A DNA stretch of 8,118 bases from an uncultured Planctomycetaceae bacterium (GTDB lineage Bacteria; Planctomycetota; Planctomycetia; Pirellulales; UBA1268), in contig CALCGM010000524.1 of the NCBI GenBank assembly GCA_937900985.1, positions 1 to 8,118 on the forward strand. The letters run 5' to 3'. The translations under genes were made by a program, and so were the position numbers. Shown one piece after another: positions 1-6,058 of the stretch. The notes below the pieces were generated by a model. That model was not told the origin of the DNA and made no database searches. It was given only the letters and a program-made list of their open reading frames with translations. The first letter of the stretch is position 1. Every line of letters begins with the position of its first letter.

Positions 1-661
1 CCACCGAGGGCTTCTGCAGCTTGAGAAACTGCGTTTGCCAGAGCACGCGAAGCTCCGCTGCGATCGCCGCCAGAATCTGGTCGCGTTCCCGCGGCAGCAG
101 GTCAGGCCGATCGAGGGCGGCCAGGCTGCTGCGGAGCCGTCGCAGCTTTGAGCGAATGCTCCGCCGCTTTGCCTCGCTGGGGTGCGCGGTAAACACCAGC
201 TCGATCGACAGCTGCTCGATCGCCCGCTGCACGTCGTCGGCCGACCGACCTGCCTCACGAAGCTCGCAAATCGCTGCCGCGAGAGACTCCGACAGCGGCA
301 GCGGGGCTTGCTGCCTTTCGCGGTCGCGGAGCACCCGGATTCGCTGCAGGTCTTCGGCGATGTTGGCCAAGTCGAAGAAGATTCCCAAGGCCCTGGCCAC
401 GTTGCGTGCGGAGGGCTCGGTGAGTTCGGCAATCGCAGTGGCGAGCCGCCGCTCGGCGTCGGGGGTTCCCTGCCGACGTTCGGCGGCAAGCCGTCGGATC
501 GTGACAAGCTCGCAAAACGCAGTTTCTCCGGCGAGATCGGCGATGACCGCGTCGAGTGTCTGCGAGAGCAACTCGATATCAGACTGGAGCTGGGGCTGGC
601 CCTGCGGATTGGCAGAGACCGCCAGAGAACGGCTGTTGTGGGCTGCGGCCGGCGTATGCAT
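1..661 (-). CDS. ppc: Phosphoenolpyruvate carboxylase, N-terminal part (cut by window edge)
   Basis: Only the first 220 codons are present; the gene runs off the left edge. PEP carboxylase adds bicarbonate to phosphoenolpyruvate to give oxaloacetate, a cytosolic reaction that refills the TCA cycle. The segment ELVFTAHPSEAKRRSIR at residues 154-170 matches the conserved TAHPTE region of the family, with H160 in the position of the conserved histidine and Ser replacing the usual Thr. Further on, LWQTQFLKLQKP resembles the family's LWQT stretch. Residues 20-130 are helical and charged, as expected for the PEPC N-terminus. The start is well bounded: the ATG at 659-661 is preceded in frame by one GTG and then a TGA stop at 665-667. 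I see no clear Shine-Dalgarno site. The gene lies 68 nt downstream of ispH on the same strand and could share its transcript. The full family length is about 880-930 residues, so roughly a quarter is visible. The family call is strong; the active site beyond the first motif cannot be checked here. Confidence 0.88.
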   Translation of the reverse strand, partial: MHTPAAAHNSRSLAVSANPQGQPQLQSDIELLSQTLDAVIADLAGETAFCELVTIRRLAAERRQGTPDAERRLATAIAELTEPSARNVARALGIFFDLANIAEDLQRIRVLRDRERQQAPLPLSESLAAAICELREAGRSADDVQRAIEQLSIELVFTAHPSEAKRRSIRSKLRRLRSSLAALDRPDLLPRERDQILAAIAAELRVLWQTQFLKLQKPSV

Positions 662-668
662 CACTCAA

Positions 669-690
669 GGGCAGGCCGCCATTCCTGCCT
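669..690. repeat. Small inverted repeat in the ispH-ppc spacer
   Basis: GGCAGG at 670-675 pairs with CCTGCC at 684-689 around an 8-nt loop, and one further G-T pair closes the base. On the plus strand it is followed by TGTTTTG, which looks like a weak intrinsic terminator, but no plus-strand gene lies upstream to terminate. On the minus strand there is no T-tract. There the hairpin ends about 8 nt before the ppc start codon, where it could hinder ribosome access. A role is not shown, and a 6-bp GC stem can arise by chance at this GC content. Confidence 0.25.
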
Positions 691-729
691 GTTTTGTCTC
701 CATGGAAAGGTGTGATCAGCAAACAGTGC

Positions 730-1668
730 CTACGCGGGACCGACGGCCTGGCGGATCTCTTTGGGCAGCGGGAAGTAGACCTCCTCTTCCCGCAGTGTCC
801 GTTCTTCCACCGTGGCATCGTAGCGTGTTTGCAGCCATTGCACGCAATCCTGCACAACCTGCTCAGGGGCGCTGGCTCCAGCCGTGATCAGCACGGTCTC
901 GTCGCCAGAGAACCAGGCCGGATCAATCTCTTCCGCTCCGTCGATCAGGTGGGCCGGGATAGACCGCTCGCGGGCGAGTTCGGCGAGCCTCTGGCTGTTG
1001 GAGCTGTTCTGACTGCCGAGCACCAGCACGATCTCGGCATCGTCGGAGAGCATCCGCACGGCTTCCTGCCGATTCTGCGTGGCGTAGCAGATGTCGTCTT
1101 TGGGCGGGCCGACGATCTGGGGGAAGGTGGCCTTCAGACGGTTGATGATTCGGGAGGCGTCGTCCACGGAGAGGGTTGTCTGAGTGAGGTAGGCGAGCTT
1201 GTCGTCGGGGCCGAAGGGCAGGCGATCGACCTCGTCGGGCGTTTCCACGAGCGTGAAGGCGTCGGGGGCCTGCCCCATCGTGCCGATCACCTCGTCGTGC
1301 CCCTCGTGGCCGATCAGAATCAGCCGGTAGCCCGCTTTGGAGTATTTGATTGCCTCGAGGTGCACCTTGGTGACCAGCGGACAGGTGGCGTCGATTGCCC
1401 GTAGCTTCCGCTCCTTTGCCACCCGACGGACTTCGGGAGCCACGCCGTGTGCCGAGAAGAGGAGCACCGCCCCCTCGGGAACCTCTTCCACGGTGTCAAC
1501 GAAGACCGCGCCCTCGTTGGTGAACCGCTGCACCACGTGCTTGTTGTGCACGATTTCGTGATAGACGTAGACCGGCGTGCCGTAGAGGCGGATGGCGGTC
1601 TCGAGCGTCTCGATCGCCATGTTGACGCCAGCGCAGAAGCCGCGGGGACTCGCCAGAAGAATCTTCAT
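730..1668 (-). CDS. ispH: 4-hydroxy-3-methylbut-2-enyl diphosphate reductase IspH (LytB)
   Basis: IspH catalyses the last step of the MEP pathway. It reductively removes the hydroxyl of HMBPP with a [4Fe-4S] cluster to give IPP and DMAPP in the cytosol. The 312-residue product has the usual family length. The three cluster cysteines are visible: C12 in SPRGFCAGV, C96 in DATCPLV and C194 in DDICYATQNRQ. Substrate-binding residues also match: H41 in EIVHN, H74 in SAHGV, H124 and E126 in GHEGHDE, the TQTTLS segment at 162-167, and the SQNSSNS segment at 219-225. The ATG at 1666-1668 is chosen because the protein then begins MKILLASPRGFC, the standard N-terminus. The frame stays open upstream across hpnC, but that extension has no family resemblance. 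No strong Shine-Dalgarno site is seen. The gene is divergent from hpnC and upstream of ppc on the same strand. Its product feeds the isoprenoid units used by the adjacent squalene genes. Confidence 0.97.
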   Translation of the reverse strand: MKILLASPRGFCAGVNMAIETLETAIRLYGTPVYVYHEIVHNKHVVQRFTNEGAVFVDTVEEVPEGAVLLFSAHGVAPEVRRVAKERKLRAIDATCPLVTKVHLEAIKYSKAGYRLILIGHEGHDEVIGTMGQAPDAFTLVETPDEVDRLPFGPDDKLAYLTQTTLSVDDASRIINRLKATFPQIVGPPKDDICYATQNRQEAVRMLSDDAEIVLVLGSQNSSNSQRLAELARERSIPAHLIDGAEEIDPAWFSGDETVLITAGASAPEQVVQDCVQWLQTRYDATVEERTLREEEVYFPLPKEIRQAVGPA

Positions 1669-1821
1669 TTCAGCCGTCTCGTGAGGGGGGGCAGTCCGTC
1701 CATCGCCGGAGATGTGGTGGCGTGGCGGGCGTCGAGGGCGGTTTTCAGCATTTCCGGGTATCGTAAGCCGAAGGCTGGTTTTCCGACAGATGCGGAGGCC
1801 GATTCTCTGGGCGACCTCGGG
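1669..1821. promoter_or_regulatory. Divergent spacer between ispH and hpnC
   Basis: This 153-nt gap separates ispH (minus) from hpnC (plus), so it should hold the promoters of both if the chosen starts are right. I looked for sigma-70-like boxes and found only weak candidates: TATCGT at 1759-1764 on the plus strand and TACGAT in the same area on the minus strand. Neither has a convincing -35 box. A run of seven G lies at 1685-1691. A tiny AGCC-GAA-GGCT hairpin followed by GGTTTT lies at 1766-1782. The regulatory role is inferred from gene arrangement, not from recognised sites. Confidence 0.4.
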
Positions 1822-2859
1822 ATGAAAAGAGACGCGATGGGCTGGAAGAGCTCGCGGCATGCGACAACGCGGGACGCTGCCGCCTGGACGCTCGTCGGTG
1901 AGCCCGCCCCGTTTGCACTCGCCGGGGCCGCGGCTGCCGCGGGCGGGACGGTGGCAGCCCCGGGCCTGGAGGATGCCGAGGCCTTCTGCCGGCGGATCGC
2001 CACCGGACACTACGAAAACTTCTCGGTGATCAGCTGGATCGTGCCGAGGGCCCTGCGACAGGATTTTGCCAACGTCTACGCCTTTTCCCGCTGGAGCGAC
2101 GACCTGGCCGATGAGGCGGAGAGCCCCGCAGCGGCCGCTGCCGCCCTTGCTGCCTGGCGGGACGAGCTCGAGGCCTGCGGACGCGGGGCGGCGCGACATC
2201 CGATCCTGGTGGCCCTGGCAGACACGATCGCGCGGCATCGCCTCACGCTGGAGCCCTTTCACGATCTGCTCGATGCCTTTGTGCAAGACCAGCAGGTGGT
2301 CCGCTACGAGAGCCGTGAGCAGCTTCTTGACTACTGCCGCCGGTCGGCCAACCCGGTCGGCCGGATCGTGCTCGCGCTCGGCGGCTGCCGCGAGCCACAG
2401 CGGCAGGCGGAGTCTGACGCGATCTGCACTGGGCTGCAGCTGGTCAACTTCTGGCAAGACGTCCGCCGCGACCGGATTGCTGGCCGGATCTACCTGCCGG
2501 CTGCCGACATGCAGCGGCATGGCGTGCGAGCGTCGGACCTCGACGCCCCGCAGGCCTCCCCTGCCCTGCGGCAGCTGCTTGCCGAGGAGGTGGCCTGGGC
2601 AGAAAACTGCTTCACAGCTGGTGAACCGCTGAAGCGGCTGGGGCCGGCGGCGCTGCGGCCCGCGATCACCGCGTTTGCCGGGGGCGGCCGCGCGGTGGCT
2701 GCTGCCATCCGGCAGGCTGGCTACGACACGCTGTCGCGTCGGCCGGTGGTCTCCAAGGCGACGAAGCTCATCCTTGCCGGTCGAGCGGCGGTCGGCAGGC
2801 TTGGGGCCGGGATGTTTCCTCGCCCTGCGAGCGCTCCCGCGGAGGCCGAGCAGACGTGA
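1822..2859 (+). CDS. hpnC: HpnC-type squalene/phytoene synthase family protein (hydroxysqualene synthase)
   Basis: The product belongs to the trans-isoprenyl diphosphate head-to-head synthase family. In the HpnCDE route, HpnC turns presqualene diphosphate into hydroxysqualene. With the 1822 start it has 345 residues. HYENFSVISW at 63-72 is the HpnC-type N-terminal signature. The first aspartate motif is SDDLADE (D93-D97), and the second is FWQDVRRDRIAGRIYLP (D213-D217). WQD rather than LRD in the second motif separates HpnC from HpnD. The N-terminus is uncertain: ATG at 1822 and ATG at 1837 are both in frame, and so is a GTG at 1951, just before the conserved core. The intervening stretch is alanine-rich (residues 32-46) and may not be translated. 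The stop overlaps the GTG start of the next gene (GTGA at 2856-2859), which implies one operon with translational coupling. CrtM/CrtB-like synthase is the alternative, but the motifs and the HpnD/HpnE neighbour favour HpnC. Confidence 0.9.
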   Translation: MKRDAMGWKSSRHATTRDAAAWTLVGEPAPFALAGAAAAAGGTVAAPGLEDAEAFCRRIATGHYENFSVISWIVPRALRQDFANVYAFSRWSDDLADEAESPAAAAAALAAWRDELEACGRGAARHPILVALADTIARHRLTLEPFHDLLDAFVQDQQVVRYESREQLLDYCRRSANPVGRIVLALGGCREPQRQAESDAICTGLQLVNFWQDVRRDRIAGRIYLPAADMQRHGVRASDLDAPQASPALRQLLAEEVAWAENCFTAGEPLKRLGPAALRPAITAFAGGGRAVAAAIRQAGYDTLSRRPVVSKATKLILAGRAAVGRLGAGMFPRPASAPAEAEQT

Positions 2860-5300
2860 GCGCGACGCTGGCTGACGATCATGCGGTCTGTCGCGAGGTG
2901 CTGGCGGCGTCAGGATCGAGTTTTGCGATGCCCATTCGACTGCTGCCCGCAGACAAGCGGCAGGCGATGACGGCGTTGTATGCCTTTTGTCGGCGGGCTG
3001 ACGACATCACCGACGGGCCGCAGGGCGACGCAGCCCTGCCGGCGACCGCCGAGCTGCAGCGAGCCCGCGACGAGCTGACCGCCTTTCGGGGCGGCCTGGC
3101 TGCCGCACTGAAGCAGGAAGACTGCACCGATCCTGTGCTGCGGGCGATGGCCGATGCGGCGCGGCGGTATGCGATTCCCTCGCGGGCCCTGTATGCCGTG
3201 CTCGATGGCGTGGAGCAGGATCTCGACCTCGAGCATCGCCAGCACGGCGACGGCTGTCTGTTTGAGGGGAATGATCAGCTGCAGGCCTACTGCCGCCGTG
3301 TCGCCTCGGCGGTGGGGCTCGCCTCGATCCACATCTGGGGGTTTTCGGGGCCTGAGGCGCTGCCTGCGGCCGATGCCTGCGGTCTGGCCTTTCAGATGAC
3401 CAACATCCTTCGCGATGTGACCGAAGACCTGGCTCGCGGTCGGGTCTATCTGCCCCGCGAAGACCTGCAGGCGTGCGGAGTTTCCGTGGCCGACCTGCAG
3501 GCGGCGGCGGCCTCACCGACGACGAGAACGCCCGGGCTTGAGCAGCTCCTCGCCCTGCAGCGGGCCCGCACCAGTGAGCTCTACACCCAGGCGAGTGCCC
3601 TCGACCGCTTTCTCTCACGCGATGGACGACGGATCTTCCGGGCGATGTTTGGGGTGTACCGCAGCCTGTTTGAGGCAGTCTGCCTGGCAGGAAACGGCAT
3701 TCTCCAGGGCCGCCCCAAGCCGTCGCGGCTGCGGCTGGCGGCTTCGGTCGCTGCCACGTCGGTCTGCGGGCCGCGGCCTCTGCGGGCGACGGCGCCGGCT
3801 TCGCCGCTGGTGGTGTCGCCGAAGCAGGGGCCTGATGGTGAGCCGCTGCCCATCGTGATCGTGGGGGGAGGCCTGGCGGGGCTGGCGGCCGCTGCATCGC
3901 TGGTGGAGGCGGGTGTTGTTGCCCGGGGCACGCCCGTTCGCGTGCTGGAAGCTCGTCGACACGTGGGCGGACGGGCGGCCTCGTTTGCCGATCGCGAGGC
4001 GGGCGGTCTGGTGGACGCCTGCCAGCATCTGGCGATGGGCTGCTGCACCAACTTTCTCGACCTGTGCCGTCGCGTTGGGATCGATTCGCAGCTGCGGCGT
4101 TATCGGCAGCTCTGGTTTCTCACGCCCGATGGCCGTCGGGCCGGCTGCACGCCGTCGCGATGGCTGCCAGCCCCGCTGCACCTCGCTCCGCTGCTGCTGC
4201 GACTCCCCCAGTTTCGCCTCTGGGAGAAGGCGGCCCTGGCGTGGGGCATGATGCAGCTGGTTCGTTGGAGGCCGGGGGGCACGGAGCCCGCCGAGGCGCT
4301 TGCCTGGCTTCGGCAGCGGGGCCAACCCCAGCGGGTGATCGACCTCTTCTGGGCTCCGGTGCTGGAGAGCGCCCTTGGCGACTCGGTGCAGCGGGTCTCG
4401 GTGGAAGCCTCACGGAAGGTGATGCTCGACGGCTTTCTCTCCCACAGGCGTGCTGCCGATCTGCACCTCCCGGAGCGTCCGCTGGGGGAACTCTTCGGGG
4501 ATGGCCTGGCGGGCTGGCTGCGGTCGAATGGCGTGCAGCTCGACACGGGCACGGTCGTGTCGTCCCTGGAGTATGCGGCCGACGGACGGGTGGTTGCGGT
4601 GCACACCGGTCGCCGCGGCCGCGAGGAGCCAGCCGACCGGCCCCCGGGCACAGCGGGAGAAGCCTGGCGTGACGAAGCCCGGATTGCCTGCCGCGGCTGT
4701 ATTGTGGCGGTGCCCTGGCGGGCGGCCGAAAAACTTGTGCCGGCCGTGATGCCGGAGGGGAGCGACCAGATCACGGGGTCGCCGATCACGGCTGTCCATC
4801 TCTGGTTTGATCGGCCCGTAATCGACCTGCCGCATGCGGTGCTGCTGGGCACACTCTCGCAGTGGGTGTTTCGGGCGGGGGACGACACCGGATCCCAGGG
4901 CCGCGGCTACTGCCAGGTGGTGATCAGCGGCTCGCACAGCCTGCTGGGCACCGACCGTACTCAGCTCCGCAACCGCGTGGTTGACGAACTCCGCACCCTC
5001 TTTCCCGAGGCCCGTGTGGCCACCCTGCTCGATGCACGGATCGTGACCGATCCCTTGGCCGTGATCTCGGTGCGGCCGGGCGTGGATGCGGTGCGGCCGG
5101 CGTCGGCCACGGACGTGCCGAATCTGTTTCTCGCTGGCGACTGGACGGCCACCGGCTGGCCTTCCACGATGGAGGGCTCGGTGCGGAGTGGGAGGCTCGC
5201 CGCAGCGGCCTGCCTGTCGGCCTGTGGCGGACCGCAGCAAACGCTGACGCCCGACCTGCCTCGCGGCCTGCTCGTGCGGCTGCTCACCGGCCGAGCATGA
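2856..5300 (+). CDS. HpnD-HpnE fusion: presqualene diphosphate synthase joined to hydroxysqualene dehydroxylase
   Basis: One uninterrupted 814-codon frame encodes two enzymes that are usually separate. Residues about 19-285 are an HpnD-type synthase, which condenses two farnesyl diphosphates into presqualene diphosphate. They contain SSFAMPIRLLP, the aspartate motif RRADDITD (D49-D53), VGLASIHIWGF at 153-163, and TNILRDVTEDLARGRVYLP with D187 and D191. Residues about 286-330 form a Pro/Ala-rich linker. Residues 331-814 are an HpnE-type FAD-dependent amine-oxidase/desaturase-fold protein, which reduces hydroxysqualene to squalene. This part shows the dinucleotide motif VGGGLAGLAAA (G337, G339, G342), LEARRHVGGRA at 364-374, and the C-terminal FAD motif FLAGDWTATGWP around G761-D762. 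Residues 585-606 form a charged Gly/Pro loop that looks like an insertion. The GTG start at 2856 overlaps the hpnC stop, and HpnD homology begins soon after it. Both halves keep their key motifs, so both are probably active. The 3' end overlaps the opposing gene by 17 nt. Confidence 0.9.
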   Translation: MSATLADDHAVCREVLAASGSSFAMPIRLLPADKRQAMTALYAFCRRADDITDGPQGDAALPATAELQRARDELTAFRGGLAAALKQEDCTDPVLRAMADAARRYAIPSRALYAVLDGVEQDLDLEHRQHGDGCLFEGNDQLQAYCRRVASAVGLASIHIWGFSGPEALPAADACGLAFQMTNILRDVTEDLARGRVYLPREDLQACGVSVADLQAAAASPTTRTPGLEQLLALQRARTSELYTQASALDRFLSRDGRRIFRAMFGVYRSLFEAVCLAGNGILQGRPKPSRLRLAASVAATSVCGPRPLRATAPASPLVVSPKQGPDGEPLPIVIVGGGLAGLAAAASLVEAGVVARGTPVRVLEARRHVGGRAASFADREAGGLVDACQHLAMGCCTNFLDLCRRVGIDSQLRRYRQLWFLTPDGRRAGCTPSRWLPAPLHLAPLLLRLPQFRLWEKAALAWGMMQLVRWRPGGTEPAEALAWLRQRGQPQRVIDLFWAPVLESALGDSVQRVSVEASRKVMLDGFLSHRRAADLHLPERPLGELFGDGLAGWLRSNGVQLDTGTVVSSLEYAADGRVVAVHTGRRGREEPADRPPGTAGEAWRDEARIACRGCIVAVPWRAAEKLVPAVMPEGSDQITGSPITAVHLWFDRPVIDLPHAVLLGTLSQWVFRAGDDTGSQGRGYCQVVISGSHSLLGTDRTQLRNRVVDELRTLFPEARVATLLDARIVTDPLAVISVRPGVDAVRPASATDVPNLFLAGDWTATGWPSTMEGSVRSGRLAAAACLSACGGPQQTLTPDLPRGLLVRLLTGRA
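5284..5300. other. 17-nt tail-to-tail coding overlap of two convergent genes
   Basis: The plus-strand fusion gene stops with TGA at 5298-5300. The minus-strand phosphorylase-family gene stops with TGA read from 5286 to 5284. The last codons of each gene therefore lie within the other. No spacer exists for an intrinsic terminator between them, and I see no hairpin with a T-tract on either side. Transcription from each side must read into the other gene or stop by another route such as Rho. Confidence 0.9.
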
Positions 5301-6036
5301 CCACGAGCCGTTCGGCGAGCCGCTCGGCGGCTGCGCAGGCATGCTCGCGGAGTTCGGCCAGATCGCCGAGGGCCGAAGGACGGCGAAAGAGGATTCGGGC
5401 CGCTGCACCAACCAGCCGCGCGGGGTGCGCGACCGACGCGAGCTTGGCCACATCGGAGGCAATGCGGTCGCTGGCGGTGTCGGAGATGCTGCGGACCACC
5501 GTCCACGGGGTGCCGGCCGCTTCGGCCACGCCGGCAATCCACCAGCTCTCCATGTCGACCACATCGCCGCCAGACGACTCGCGGAGCTGGCGTTTTGCCT
5601 CGGGCGTTTCCACCACCTGATCGGCGGTCACGACCCGCACCCGGCGAAGTCCGGCCGCATCGAGGACACCCGCCGGATCGTGAGCAGTGAGGGGGTCGCC
5701 GACAGGCCTGGCGACCGTCTCCGCAACCACCACGTCGCCGCGGCCGAGAGCAGGATCGAGGCCACCGGAGAGACCGGCGGCTACGAGCAGGCCGGGCCGA
5801 TGGCCTTCAATCGTGAGCTGTGCCCCGCGGACTGCAGCTTCCCGGCCAACGCCCGTGGTCACGATGGCCACACGACGATGCCCGATTTGTCCGATCGTGA
5901 TCTTCAGCCCCGACGACGTCTTCAGCTGCAGCGTGTCGCCAGCGGCCTCAATCAGTGGTGCAGCCTCGAGCGACAGCGCCACCAGAATCGCCAGGTCCAC
6001 TCGCTCGATTGTGTTGTCGTCCAAAGCCGGCCTCAT
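5284..6036 (-). CDS. Nucleoside phosphorylase/nucleosidase superfamily protein (MTA/SAH nucleosidase-like or HpnG-like)
   Basis: The 250-residue product matches the PNP/UDP phosphorylase superfamily, whose members cleave the glycosidic bond of nucleosides. The N-terminal layout DLAILVALSLEAAPL (E24), the glycine loop TTGVGREAA at 60-68 and AAGLSGGLDPALGRGDVVV at 86-104 follow bacterial MTA/SAH nucleosidase closely. VVDMES at 159-164 and RSISDTASD at 182-190 correspond to the ribose-binding glutamate and catalytic aspartate (D186) regions. DMES rather than EMEG, and the Arg-rich C-terminal tail, also recall HpnG, the adenosylhopane nucleosidase. Futalosine hydrolase is a third option. Substrate cannot be decided from sequence. 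The ATG at 6034-6036 is chosen over an in-frame start inside guaA (6132) because homology begins near residue 13; an AGGTG sits about 9 nt before it. It follows guaA by 22 nt, probably in one operon. Its 3' end overlaps hpnDE tail-to-tail. Confidence 0.8.
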   Translation of the reverse strand: MRPALDDNTIERVDLAILVALSLEAAPLIEAAGDTLQLKTSSGLKITIGQIGHRRVAIVTTGVGREAAVRGAQLTIEGHRPGLLVAAGLSGGLDPALGRGDVVVAETVARPVGDPLTAHDPAGVLDAAGLRRVRVVTADQVVETPEAKRQLRESSGGDVVDMESWWIAGVAEAAGTPWTVVRSISDTASDRIASDVAKLASVAHPARLVGAAARILFRRPSALGDLAELREHACAAAERLAERLVVMLGR

Positions 6037-6058
6037 CCGCGAGCACCTGGGGGCTGGT

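Noticed and set aside
21..887. 288-codon plus-strand frame over ppc and the ispH 3' end
   Set aside because: It is Arg/Ser-rich low-complexity translation of the antisense strand of ppc. The minus strand carries the PEPC motif.
1685..1691. G7 run as a G-quadruplex or phase-variation tract
   Set aside because: A single short run lies outside any reading frame, and there are no further G tracts in register nearby.
1766..1782. AGCC-GAA-GGCT hairpin followed by GGTTTT as a terminator
   Set aside because: The stem is only 4 bp and there is no gene end upstream on that strand.
1669..2520. Long upstream extension of the ispH reading frame, open antisense to hpnC
   Set aside because: The extra 284 residues have no family resemblance and precede a perfect IspH N-terminus. 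They lie opposite a clear HpnC gene. Stop-poor antisense frames are normal at this GC content.
3007..3897. 296-codon minus-strand frame opposite hpnD
   Set aside because: It is a Pro/Arg/Ala-rich shadow with no motif. The plus strand encodes both HpnD aspartate motifs.
4410..5564. 384-codon open frame on the minus strand opposite hpnE
   Set aside because: It is rich in Arg, Pro and Ser with no recognisable domain. The opposite strand encodes well-matched HpnE sequence, so it is a shadow frame.
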